A DNA stretch of 64,000 nt from an uncultured Arachnia sp. (GTDB lineage: Bacteria > Actinomycetota > Actinomycetes > Propionibacteriales > Propionibacteriaceae): NCBI GenBank assembly GCA_947493995.1, contig CANLTJ010000002.1, positions 62,001-126,000 on the forward strand, read 5' to 3'. The translations under genes and the position numbers were made by a program. This document shows, piece by piece, positions 1-8,561 of the stretch (positions within the stretch are counted from its first letter, which is position 1; every line of letters starts with the position of its first letter). The notes below the pieces were generated by a model that ran no database searches, was not told the origin of the DNA, and worked only from the letters and a program-made list of their open reading frames with translations.

Positions 1-1046
1 AGCAGGTGGTTGAACAGCATGGAGGCGCCGTTGAGGGCGTCGTTCTCGGTGGCGAGGATGTAGGGAGCGCGCTTGCCGTTCCAGTCGAACTGGGTGTTGA
101 GCATGGTCTCCATCAGGTCACCGTTGGGTTTGCCGTCGGTCCACTGCCGCTGGCCCTGGAAACCGGCGCACAACGCACCGTGCCCCTGGGCCTCCTCACC
201 CCAGCCCGCTTCAGCCAGTGCAGGGTTGCCCACCATGAGATCCCGCCCGATGAGCGCCATCTTGGTGCTGTACTCCCACCACGCCTCGTGGTGCTCGGGG
301 TGCTGGTTGTGTTCGGCGTTGAAGTCCTCGCCCTGGGTGAGGTTGTCCCTGACCCAGGCGATGGCCTTCTCGTACTCGGCCGTGTCGTAGATCTCGTTGT
401 CGACACGACGGCTGACCTCGGACATGTCTACGTACTCGTTGCGCATACCGAGGTATTTGCTCCAGAAGGAGTCGTTGACCACGGACCCCGCGATCCCCAT
501 GCAGACCGAACCGATGGACAAGTACGAGGTGCCCTTCATCTGGGCGACGGCGAGTCCGCTGACCGCGTAGTCGAGGAGGCGCTGGCGGACGGCATCGGGA
601 ATGGAGTCGTCGTCGGCGTCCTGCACGTCCTCGCCGTAGATTCCGAAGGCGGGGATTCCGAGCTGCGTGTGTCCGGCGAGCGCGGCGGCCAGGTACACGG
701 CGCCGGGACGCTCGGAACCGTTGAACCCCCAGATCGCGTGCGGCATGGTGCGGTCCATGTCCACCGTCTCCGTGCCATAGGCCCAGCAGGGGGTGACGCT
801 GAGCGTGCAGCCGACATTCTCGGCACGGAACTTCGTGGCGGTGGCCTGCGCCTCTGCAACGCCGCCGATGGTCGTGTCGGCGATCACGCACTGCACGGGC
901 GTGCCGTCCGGGTACCTCAACTCGGCCTCGTAGAGTGCTGCGACGCGCCGGGCCATGTCCATGGTCTGGTCTTCGAGGCTTTCGCGCACACCCCGTCGAC
1001 GACCGTCGATGATGGGACGGATACCGATTCTCGGATGGTTGGTCAT
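1..1046 (-). CDS. fucI: L-fucose isomerase, 3' end beyond the window
   Basis: Converts L-fucose to L-fuculose, the first step of cytoplasmic fucose breakdown. About 348 N-terminal residues are present; the rest lies left of base 1. The protein starts [19 protein letters not shown], and the following [13 protein letters not shown] matches the start of E. coli FucI. Further family blocks are present: [44 protein letters not shown] and [10 protein letters not shown]. The start is the ATG at 1046. It lies downstream of the sugar ABC transporter operon on the same strand, separated by a hairpin terminator, which suggests that the transporter supplies fucose or a fucose-containing sugar (inference). 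Assignment to the FucI family is secure; D-arabinose activity is also known in this family. Confidence 0.93.
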   Translation of the reverse strand, partial: MTNHPRIGIRPIIDGRRRGVRESLEDQTMDMARRVAALYEAELRYPDGTPVQCVIADTTIGGVAEAQATATKFRAENVGCTLSVTPCWAYGTETVDMDRTMPHAIWGFNGSERPGAVYLAAALAGHTQLGIPAFGIYGEDVQDADDDSIPDAVRQRLLDYAVSGLAVAQMKGTSYLSIGSVCMGIAGSVVNDSFWSKYLGMRNEYVDMSEVSRRVDNEIYDTAEYEKAIAWVRDNLTQGEDFNAEHNQHPEHHEAWWEYSTKMALIGRDLMVGNPALAEAGWGEEAQGHGALCAGFQGQRQWTDGKPNGDLMETMLNTQFDWNGKRAPYILATENDALNGASMLFNHL

Positions 1047-1115
1047 TGTGGCTTCTCACACCTTTTCTGTGGCAAATGTGGGTCGTGGGGATGGAAGGGG
1101 GGGGGTGGGTAGAAA

Positions 1116-1150
1116 CGAGCGGCACCACCACGGTGTGGCGGTGCCGCTCG
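1116..1150 (-). terminator. Hairpin terminator after the sugar-binding protein gene
   Basis: A perfect 11-bp inverted repeat (CGAGCGGCACC at 1116-1126 with its complement at 1140-1150) and a 13-nt loop. It lies 38 nt beyond the binding-protein stop codon. On the minus strand it is followed by a short TTTCT run. It separates the transporter operon from fucI and could also attenuate read-through into fucI. Confidence 0.65.
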
Positions 1151-1187
1151 CTTGACTGGCGGGTCGGCCCCGTCGGGACCGGATCGA

Positions 1188-2261
1188 TCACTCGTAGAGG
1201 TTCTCGGCGATCTCCGGGTCGTCGATGTTGTCGGCGTCGTACCAGGCGTAGCCGGAGTCGATGACCTCGGGCAGTTCCTGGTCATTGATGGCCTTGATGG
1301 CGGCGACGACGGTCTCGTAGCCCATCCTGACCGGCGACTGCGTGATGGCACCGGCCATGCTGCCGTCGCGGATGGCGTCCAGCTGGGTCTTGCCGGAGTC
1401 GAAACCGACCACCGTCAGGTCCTCCTTGCCCACCTCATTGGCGCCCTGGACGGCGCCTGTGGCGGCGGCCTCGTTGGTGCCGTAGATGCCGACGATCTCC
1501 GGGTTGGCCTGCAGGATGGCCTTTGCCGTGTTGGCGGCCAGGCCTACTTCACCCGCGTACTGCGGGTCAAGGACGTTCACATCCGGGGCGTTCTCCCTCA
1601 TGTAGTCCAGGAACCCGTCGCAGCGCTGCTGACCCGTGAGCGACGTCTGGTCGTGACACACGAGCCCGACGGTGCCCTCACCACCGATCAGCTCGATCAT
1701 GTGCTCCGCTGCTTCCTCGGCGGCGGCCACGTTGTCGGTGGAGACCGTGGTCACCGGCAGGTCGGATTCCACGCCGGAGTCGAAGGCGATGATCGGGATG
1801 TCGGCCGCCTCGATGTCCTGCAGGATGGGATCGGCAGCATCGGAGTCCAGTGCGGCGAAACCGATGGCGGCCGGGTTGCTGTCCAGTGCCGTCGTCAGCT
1901 GGTCGAGCTGCTGGGTGACCTTGGTCTCGTCGTCAGGGCCGACGAACTCGACGTTGTAGTTGTACTCCTCGCCCGCGGCGTCGGCACCCTCATTGACTGC
2001 CTGCCAGAAGCGGTGCTGGAAGCCCTTGGACACCAGGTAGATGGTCTGGGAGCCGTCGCCCATGGGCACGTCTCCACTGTCGGCAGGGGCCTCCTCGCCG
2101 GTGGTCTCACCGTCGGTGGTCTCCTCCGGCATGGTTTCCTGCGCCATTGTTTCCTCGGCAGGATCCCCTGGTTCAGGTTCGGTGGTGGACGTGGTGCAGG
2201 CGGCCGTCAGGCCGAGGGCCAGCACGGACGAGACAGCGATGGCGGAACGCATCAAACGCAT
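1188..2261 (-). CDS. Sugar ABC transporter substrate-binding lipoprotein (RbsB-like)
   Basis: 357 residues. It has a lipoprotein signal with lipobox LTAAC, then a Glu/Thr/Pro-rich spacer (residues about 25-65), then a periplasmic-binding fold of the ribose/galactose family (Peripla_BP_4). Visible family elements include IYLVSKGFQHRFWQAVNEGA near the start of the fold, a Q-rich segment, VVGFDSGKTQLDAIRDG, and the C-terminal QSPVRMGYETV. The mature protein should be lipid-anchored outside the membrane and deliver a monosaccharide to the permease and ATPase encoded just upstream. The adjacent fucose isomerase makes L-fucose or a related sugar a plausible ligand (inference). It is the third gene of the operon, 87 nt after the permease stop. 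Confidence 0.9.
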   Translation of the reverse strand: MRLMRSAIAVSSVLALGLTAACTTSTTEPEPGDPAEETMAQETMPEETTDGETTGEEAPADSGDVPMGDGSQTIYLVSKGFQHRFWQAVNEGADAAGEEYNYNVEFVGPDDETKVTQQLDQLTTALDSNPAAIGFAALDSDAADPILQDIEAADIPIIAFDSGVESDLPVTTVSTDNVAAAEEAAEHMIELIGGEGTVGLVCHDQTSLTGQQRCDGFLDYMRENAPDVNVLDPQYAGEVGLAANTAKAILQANPEIVGIYGTNEAAATGAVQGANEVGKEDLTVVGFDSGKTQLDAIRDGSMAGAITQSPVRMGYETVVAAIKAINDQELPEVIDSGYAWYDADNIDDPEIAENLYE

Positions 2262-2348
2262 GTCTTTCTTCCTTTCGTTGGAGAGCAGTGGTGCTCTCGG
2301 GGAGCTCGGGTGCGTGTATGTACCCGAGTGGACTATTCAGTTGTGGAT

Positions 2349-3461
2349 TCAGACGGCGGTTTGCCGTTTGCGTCGAACGATGTCGACGAACACGGCGATC
2401 AGGACGACGATTCCGGTGACGACAAGTTGCCATTCCTGCGCGATGCCCATCATCTGGAGCCCCTTTCGAAGGGTTTCCATGATCAGGGCACCGACGACGG
2501 TGCCGATGATGTTGGCGCGACCGCCGGCGAGCGAGGTGCCGCCAATGACCACGGCCGCAATGACCTGGAGTTCGAACCCCACGCCCTCGGCGGGTTGTAC
2601 GAACCCGAACCTTGCTGAGTAGAGGATGGCGCCGAAGGCAATGAAGACCCCCGCCAGCACATAGACCAGCGTCTTCCACAGCCTCACATTGACGCCCGAG
2701 AGGCGGGTGGCCTCCTCGTTCGAGCCGATGGCCAGGGCGTAGCGCCCCAGAAGCGTCTTGTTCAGCACCACACCGGCGACGATGGCCAGGACGATGAAGA
2801 TCAGTACGGCGTTGGAGACCCCGGGGATGAGTTCACCCGAGGCGAGATACACGTACCCGGGGTTGGCGATGGTGATCGACGCGGCCCCCGAGATGATCAG
2901 CGCCAGTCCCCTGGCCACCATCATCATGGCGAGCGTCGCGATGAAGGGCGGCAACCCGAGAATGGAGATGTTGAGACCGTTGACGAGCCCCAACAGGGCA
3001 CCGCAGAGGATGGTGAGGATCAGGCCGCCAGCCAACGGCAGGTTGAGGAAGCTTCCGGAGAGGAACACGCCTGCCATGACGGCGATCAGCGTCATGCCAG
3101 TTCCCGAGGACAGGTCGATACCGCCTGTGGCGATCACGAACGTGGCGCCCAGCGCCATGACTCCGATGTAGGCCGACTGCTGGATGATGTCGAGCGCGAT
3201 GCTGGTCTGGGCGAAGTTCGGTGCCGCGAACATGAAGAAGATGTAGATGCCCACCAAGGCTGCGAAAACGAAGATCTGCTGGATGGAGGAGCGCAGCATC
3301 CTCCCCACCGCTGAGGAGGGAGCCTGATCGCTGTCCTCGGCAGCATCCCGCGTCGGTGGTGTGGCCCCGCCGGTCTCATCGGGACCCACATGGGGGGCGC
3401 GTGAATCGATGACGACTTCGTCGTCAAGACCTCCGCCGCGTTTCGTCTCATTGGTGCTCAC
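2349..3461 (-). CDS. Sugar ABC transporter permease (RbsC-like)
   Basis: 370 residues. A charged cytoplasmic N-terminus of about 60 residues is followed by 8-10 hydrophobic segments typical of the BPD_transp_2 family. The family signature GATFVIATGGIDLSSGTGM and the EAA-like GSNEEATRLSGVNV loop are visible, as is GGTSLAGGRANIIGT. I chose the GTG at 3461 because it forms a GTGA overlap with the stop of the ATPase gene, the usual translational coupling in this genome; longer upstream starts would run deep into the ATPase gene. It forms the membrane channel for the sugar bound by the downstream lipoprotein. Confidence 0.92.
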   Translation of the reverse strand: MSTNETKRGGGLDDEVVIDSRAPHVGPDETGGATPPTRDAAEDSDQAPSSAVGRMLRSSIQQIFVFAALVGIYIFFMFAAPNFAQTSIALDIIQQSAYIGVMALGATFVIATGGIDLSSGTGMTLIAVMAGVFLSGSFLNLPLAGGLILTILCGALLGLVNGLNISILGLPPFIATLAMMMVARGLALIISGAASITIANPGYVYLASGELIPGVSNAVLIFIVLAIVAGVVLNKTLLGRYALAIGSNEEATRLSGVNVRLWKTLVYVLAGVFIAFGAILYSARFGFVQPAEGVGFELQVIAAVVIGGTSLAGGRANIIGTVVGALIMETLRKGLQMMGIAQEWQLVVTGIVVLIAVFVDIVRRKRQTAV

Positions 3462-4975
3462 GCTGCTGCTCCTGTCATATGCGCCTTGCCGACGGTGGCG
3501 AGTTCCATGATGTTCTCCTGGGTGGCGTCCTCGTTGTCGAGGATTCCGGTGATTCGTCCGTGCGCCATCACTGCGATGCGGTGGGACATGCGGAGCACCT
3601 CGGGCAGCTCTGAGGAGATCATGATGATCGCCTTGCCCTGATCGCACAGCGTCTCGAGCAGCTCATAGATCTCCTCCTTCGCGCCAACGTCGATGCCGCG
3701 GGTGGGCTCGTCGAAGATCAGCACCTCGCAATTGCGCACCAGCCATTTGGAGATGACCACCTTCTGCTGGTTGCCGCCCGAGAGCTTGCCCATCAACTGG
3801 TTCACCGACGGTGTCTTCACCCGCATGCGCTCGGAGTACTCCTGCCCCACCGTGCGAATCTTGCCGTCGAGAATGAAACCGCCAATGCTGAAGTCGCGCA
3901 TTGCCGCCATCACGGTGTTGGCCTTGATGTCCTGATCCAGCAACAAGCCAAAACTCTTGCGGTCCTCGGAGAGGTAGCCGATACCGTTGCGTACGGCATC
4001 GGCGGCGGACCGGATGGTGACCTTCTCGCCATGCAGTTCAATCTCCCCGCTCTCCCGGGGGTCAGCGCCGAAGATGCAACGTGCCACTTCGGTGCGGCCA
4101 GCACCCATCAGTCCTGCGAAACCCAGGATCTCTCCCCTGCGCACCTCGAAGTTGATGTCGTGGAGGAACTTCTTGCTACTGAAATTCTTGACTCTCAACA
4201 CCACATCGTCGGACGTCACGTGCACGCGGGGTCTTGCTTCGGCCGAGACCTCCCTGCCCACCATCATTGACACGATCGTGCGCATCTCGGTGTCTTTCGT
4301 GGGCACCGTGCCGACATACTCGCCGTCGCGCAGGACGGTGACGCGATCCGTGATCTCCGCGATCTCCGGCATCCTGTGGGAGATGTAGACGAGACCAGTG
4401 GTGGGTGAGACGAAGTCACGGATCATGCCGTAGAGCGCCTCGGTCTCGGAAATCGTGAGTGCGGCCGTCGGCTCATCCATCACCAATATCCGTGAGTTGT
4501 AGGACAGCGCCCGCGCGATCTCCACCATCTGCTGACGGGCGACGGAAAGGGAGCCGATCTTCACCCTGGGATCAATGTCCATACCCAACCGATCGAACAG
4601 TTCCTGCGCCTGGCGATTGAGTTTGTGGTCACTGATCCAGCCAGCTTTGTGGCTGCCGTCGCGCCCGATGTAGAGGTTCTGCGCCACGGTGAGGTCGGGC
4701 ACCATGTTCAGTTCCTGGTGGATGATCGAGAGGCCAAGCTCTCGCGCGTGGTTGACATCACGGACTCGTACCTTCTTGCCGTCCAGCCAGATCTCGCCAC
4801 CCGGATCAGCGGTGTAGATGCCGGTCAGGATCTTCATGAGGGTGGACTTGCCTGCTCCGTTCTCGCCGCACAGGCCGAGGACCTCCCCGGCCTCCAGGTC
4901 CAGGTTGACGTTTTGCAGTGCCTTGACCCCGGGGAAGGTCTTGCTGATGTTCTTCAGTTCCAACAGCTTTGCCAT
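3458..4975 (-). CDS. Sugar ABC transporter ATPase, two nucleotide-binding domains (RbsA/MglA type)
   Basis: 505 residues, normal for the duplicated sugar-importer ATPases. Domain 1 has Walker A GENGAGKST and Walker B ILVMDEPTAAL. Domain 2 has the degenerate P-loop region GFAGLMGAGRTEVARCIFG, signature LSGGNQQKVVISKWL and Walker B LIFDEPTRGIDVGAKEEIY. The second site is typically catalytically altered in this family. It is the first gene of the operon, followed by permease and binding protein. A LacI-type operator lies about 55 nt upstream of the start, so sugar-dependent repression is likely. Specificity cannot be read from the ATPase itself. Confidence 0.94.
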   Translation of the reverse strand: MAKLLELKNISKTFPGVKALQNVNLDLEAGEVLGLCGENGAGKSTLMKILTGIYTADPGGEIWLDGKKVRVRDVNHARELGLSIIHQELNMVPDLTVAQNLYIGRDGSHKAGWISDHKLNRQAQELFDRLGMDIDPRVKIGSLSVARQQMVEIARALSYNSRILVMDEPTAALTISETEALYGMIRDFVSPTTGLVYISHRMPEIAEITDRVTVLRDGEYVGTVPTKDTEMRTIVSMMVGREVSAEARPRVHVTSDDVVLRVKNFSSKKFLHDINFEVRRGEILGFAGLMGAGRTEVARCIFGADPRESGEIELHGEKVTIRSAADAVRNGIGYLSEDRKSFGLLLDQDIKANTVMAAMRDFSIGGFILDGKIRTVGQEYSERMRVKTPSVNQLMGKLSGGNQQKVVISKWLVRNCEVLIFDEPTRGIDVGAKEEIYELLETLCDQGKAIIMISSELPEVLRMSHRIAVMAHGRITGILDNEDATQENIMELATVGKAHMTGAAA

Positions 4976-5027
4976 GCGTACTCCTTCGTACAGCTTCGCC
5001 CGATGCCTCCGTGTGCCGGGATGAGCA

Positions 5028-5043
5028 ATGTTAACGCTAGCAT
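5028..5043. promoter_or_regulatory. LacI-family operator candidate before the sugar ABC operon
   Basis: A 16-bp imperfect palindrome, ATGTTAACGCTAGCAT, with the central CG typical of LacI/GalR-family sites. It fits the generic TGnnAnCGnTnnCA pattern at every fixed position. It sits in the intergenic region between the divergent ATPase gene (start 4975) and the protease gene (start 5209). No LacI-type regulator gene lies inside the window, so the cognate repressor is unknown. Confidence 0.5.
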
Positions 5044-5208
5044 CGCACTTGGTCTCTGAGCAACCGTGTTACCAAACTGTTACAACAGGACACAGCACAG
5101 CCGCCGGATTGACCGGGGGGAACACTTCAGTGAGAACTGTCGCCACCGGGCCCCCGCATGGCTACGCTCAGCCCGACCCGTCTGCAACAACGCGAAAGAG
5201 ACAACCGC

Positions 5209-8200
5209 ATGATGCGTAGATTCCCCTGGCGCAGCGCTGTTGGGCTGGGAGCAGCAATGATGCTGCTCGCACCCACCCAGATCGCCAACGCCGACCCCGA
5301 GGACCAGCTCCCGATCAACCCTCTCGGCAACGACACCACAGGCCTGAGCACAGCGTTTGCGACCACCGGAAAATGGTTTGTCGAGCTCGACAGTGAACCA
5401 ACATCCGCAGGCGGGACCAACCGCACCATCCGGACAGAGCAGCAGGAGTTCCTGAGCGACGCACGCGCCGAAGGGCTGCCGGCGGAGGTGTCGCGAACGT
5501 TCTCCACCCTCTTCAATGGCTTCACGGTGAATGCCTCATCTGAGGAAGCCGCCACCTACGCCGATATCGACGGCGTTGCCGCCGTCTACCCAGTCCTCCC
5601 GGTCACGCAGCCGGAGCCCCAGCTCACAGACCCAGAACTGTATTCAGCCATCGCCATGACCGGCGTGGACGTCGCTCAGAGCGACCTCGGCTACACAGGA
5701 GAAGGCATTAAAGTAGGCATCATCGACAGTGGCGTGGACTATGACCACCCAGACTTCGGTGGCTCAGGCACCGACGGCACCACCACGTTCCCCACTGCTC
5801 GCGTGGCGTACGGCTACGACTTCGTGGGGGACGACTTCAACGCGGATCCCAACTCCCCCCAGTACAGTCCGGTGCCCAAGCCCGATGCCCAGCCCGATGA
5901 CTGCGGCGGCCACGGCACGCACGTGGCAGGCATCGTCGGAGCCTCCGGCGAGTTGACCGGTGCCGCCCCCGAGGCCACGCTCGGCGCCTACCGAGTCTTC
6001 GGCTGCGACGGCGCCACCGACACCGACATCATCCTTGCGGCTCTCGAACAGGCACGCTCCGATGGCATGGACGTGGTCAACATGTCCCTCGGGGCCTCCT
6101 TCCAGTCCTGGCCGCAGTACCCCACGTCCACGGCAGCGGATCGTCTGGTGGACGACGGCATCATCGTGGTGGCCTCCGCAGGGAACTCCGGGACGGATGG
6201 CACCCAAGCTGTGGGAGGACCCTCCTCTGGCTCCAAGGTCATCTCCGTGGCATCGTATGACAACACCCGAGTCCTGAGCGAGGAACTGATCGTCCAGGAC
6301 GCTGGCGATGACGATCTCTCGGTGGGGTTCGCAACTGCCAGTGGCGCACCGGCACCATCCTCCGAGCTGGACGGCACGCCGATCAAGAGCACCACGGATC
6401 CCGTCGGCTGCGAGGCGGAGCCCGAGGACCTCGACGGATTCGTGGCCATAACCTCGCGTGGTGACTGCACCTTCCACCAGAAAGCAGTCAACGCCCAGGA
6501 TGCCGGAGCCGAAGCCCTGATCATCTACAACAATGTCGCGGGCTTCCTCAATGCGACGGTGACCGGCGAAGTGGCCATCACCATCCCCGTGATCGGCATG
6601 CTCCAAGCCGAAGGCGAAGCGATCCTCGCACTGACCATCGACGACGGTTCCGCACCCACGGTGGTATTCACCGGTGAGCTGTCATCAAAGGAGAATCCCA
6701 CGGCAGGCCTCGTCTCCAGCTTCTCGTCCTGGGGACTTGCCGCAGACTTGTCATTGAAGCCGGATCTCGGCGCCCCGGGGGGCTCCATCTACTCCACCTA
6801 CCCGCTCGAGGAGGACGGGTTTGCGACGCTCTCCGGCACCTCCATGGCCAGTCCCCACGTCGCCGGGGCAGTGGCGCTGATGTTGGAGGCCAACCCGGAG
6901 CTCACGCCTGCCGAGATCCTCGCACGGCTACAGAACACTGCCACCCCGAGCAATCAGGCTGAGGAACCGGATGCCGGCATTCTCGACGCTGCCCACCGCC
7001 AGGGCGCGGGACTGATCCACGTGGACAGAGCGATCCTCAGTACCACCACCGTGACCCCCGGCAAAATCTCCGCAGGCGAATCCGCTGACGGCCCCCACAC
7101 CGAACGACTGACCATCACCAACCGCGGGGCTGAAGCGGTCACATGGGATGTGGGTTTCGAGGATGCCATCGGGACACACGTGGATTCCGAAGAGCCGGAT
7201 TCCACACAGGCGGATGTCGTCTTCACCGCCGACGCAGCCAGCGTCCGCTTCTCCCGTTCGTCGGTAACGGTGGAGCCGGGACGCTCGGAGTCCTTCATAG
7301 TCACCATCTCGCCCGACGATGAAGCAGTGGAGGGCACCCAGTACAGCGGGTATGTCCAGCTCACCGCCAACGATGGCACAGACACGATCTCCGTGCCGTT
7401 CGCCGGCATGGCGGGCGACTACGGAGCCCTTACACTCCTCCCGGATCTCGACGACGGCCTTCCGGCTCTCGTGGAGGTGACCAAATGTGACGCCTGGGAG
7501 GATCAGCAGTGCGTCGATGATGAGCCGGAAATCGATGACGTGAGCGCGGACAAGGTATTCGCCCTCGGCACCGACCTTCCGACAGTGCTTGCTCACATCG
7601 CGTATCCAGTGGCCCGTCTGAGCGTGGTCGTACTGGAAGTCTCGGCGAGCGGAACTCCGATCGAAGCCAGCTCACGGACCGCCTACGCCATCGACTACGT
7701 CGGTCGCGATTCGGGCTACAGTCTCTGGACGTGGGACGGGCGTCTCCCCAGTGCCAACGGGCTGCTGGAGGAGGTTGACGCCGGCAACTATGTACTGCGT
7801 CTCACAGCACTTGAGCCCGACGGTGATGGCGGGACACAGTCGTGGACCTCACCGGTGTTCGGGGTTAAGAATGCTCCCGTCGCACCTTTGAGCCCCACAC
7901 CCACCGTCACGGTGACCCAGACGGTGCCGCCAGTGCCACCCACCACACCGCTAGTCGACGTCTACTCCACCCCCGGCTACCACACGGTGAATGGACGCAG
8001 ATGGTTCACCACGTGCGAGAAGTACTCGCAGACCACCAGGTGCCGCACCAGCATCTTCGCCACGACAATCTCCTCCGAGAACGGAAGGTACGTGTCGAAG
8101 AATGGCTGGGTGTTCAACAACCTGACCTACCTGCCCTCACCACGCAGCCTGTGGGAGAACAACCCGCTGGGCAACACGGGAAGCTGGACGGCCGCGGATG

Positions 8201-8361
8201 GCCGCAAGTGGCGCACCGAGTGCGACACCCCGGCCACGGGCCGCAATGGCTGTCGCAGCTACGCGCAGGCCTCAGTGATCGGCGTGGCCCGTCAGGGTTC
8301 CGGCTACACCTACGAGTGGAGCACCAAGTGGGTGCTGAACAACATCGTGCGATTCAGCTGA
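5209..8361 (+). CDS. Secreted subtilisin-family (S8) serine protease with PA insert and novel C-terminal domain
   Basis: 1050 residues. I prefer the ATG at 5209, preceded by GAAAGAG 8 nt upstream and followed directly by a signal peptide (MMRRFPWRSAVGLGAAMMLL, cleavage near IANA); an in-frame ATG at 5158 would add 17 unlikely residues. An I9-like propeptide is followed by the S8 domain, with catalytic Asp173 (IIDSGVDYDHPDF), His235 (GGHGTHVAG) and Ser545 (GTSMASPHVAG). A PA domain is inserted between His and Ser (about residues 385-480, with ITSRGDCTFHQKA). An Fn3-like C5a-peptidase-type region, a Pro/Thr/Val linker and a C-terminal four-cysteine domain (about residues 917-1050) follow. That last domain recurs in two other secreted proteins here. 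No LPXTG signal is seen. Likely function is extracellular or surface proteolysis. Confidence 0.93.
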   Translation: MMRRFPWRSAVGLGAAMMLLAPTQIANADPEDQLPINPLGNDTTGLSTAFATTGKWFVELDSEPTSAGGTNRTIRTEQQEFLSDARAEGLPAEVSRTFSTLFNGFTVNASSEEAATYADIDGVAAVYPVLPVTQPEPQLTDPELYSAIAMTGVDVAQSDLGYTGEGIKVGIIDSGVDYDHPDFGGSGTDGTTTFPTARVAYGYDFVGDDFNADPNSPQYSPVPKPDAQPDDCGGHGTHVAGIVGASGELTGAAPEATLGAYRVFGCDGATDTDIILAALEQARSDGMDVVNMSLGASFQSWPQYPTSTAADRLVDDGIIVVASAGNSGTDGTQAVGGPSSGSKVISVASYDNTRVLSEELIVQDAGDDDLSVGFATASGAPAPSSELDGTPIKSTTDPVGCEAEPEDLDGFVAITSRGDCTFHQKAVNAQDAGAEALIIYNNVAGFLNATVTGEVAITIPVIGMLQAEGEAILALTIDDGSAPTVVFTGELSSKENPTAGLVSSFSSWGLAADLSLKPDLGAPGGSIYSTYPLEEDGFATLSGTSMASPHVAGAVALMLEANPELTPAEILARLQNTATPSNQAEEPDAGILDAAHRQGAGLIHVDRAILSTTTVTPGKISAGESADGPHTERLTITNRGAEAVTWDVGFEDAIGTHVDSEEPDSTQADVVFTADAASVRFSRSSVTVEPGRSESFIVTISPDDEAVEGTQYSGYVQLTANDGTDTISVPFAGMAGDYGALTLLPDLDDGLPALVEVTKCDAWEDQQCVDDEPEIDDVSADKVFALGTDLPTVLAHIAYPVARLSVVVLEVSASGTPIEASSRTAYAIDYVGRDSGYSLWTWDGRLPSANGLLEEVDAGNYVLRLTALEPDGDGGTQSWTSPVFGVKNAPVAPLSPTPTVTVTQTVPPVPPTTPLVDVYSTPGYHTVNGRRWFTTCEKYSQTTRCRTSIFATTISSENGRYVSKNGWVFNNLTYLPSPRSLWENNPLGNTGSWTAADGRKWRTECDTPATGRNGCRSYAQASVIGVARQGSGYTYEWSTKWVLNNIVRFS

Positions 8362-8380
8362 GCTGACCCCACGAGCCGAG

Positions 8381-8416
8381 ACGGCCCGGCCGCCCTACCG
8401 GGTGGCCGGGCTGTTT
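8381..8416 (+). terminator. Terminator of the protease gene
   Basis: A 15-bp GC-rich stem with two G-T pairs (8381-8395 with 8400-8414), a TACC loop and a short T run, 19 nt after the protease stop codon. Confidence 0.75.
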
Positions 8417-8502
8417 CACGCTGAACTCCATGAACTGTGTAGTTTGGCGCACGGGCCCCACCCACAACTAGAGATTTCGGCGACGAGGAGTACCCGGACA
8501 TG

Positions 8503-8538
8503 CGACGAGGGCGCCCCAAGCGTGGGACGCCCTCGTCG
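8503..8538 (-). terminator. Terminator of the aldolase gene
   Basis: A perfect 11-bp inverted repeat, CGACGAGGGCG at 8503-8513 and its complement at 8528-8538. It lies 23 nt beyond the aldolase stop on the minus strand. There is no T tract, so the strength is uncertain. With the protease terminator it separates two convergent transcripts. Confidence 0.55.
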
Positions 8539-8561
8539 ATTTCAGCTTCGGAGGTGGTCGC

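Noticed and set aside
1152..2618. 488-codon open frame on the plus strand across the binding-protein gene
   Set aside because: Antisense to two genes with clear family motifs; composition is that of a shadow frame.
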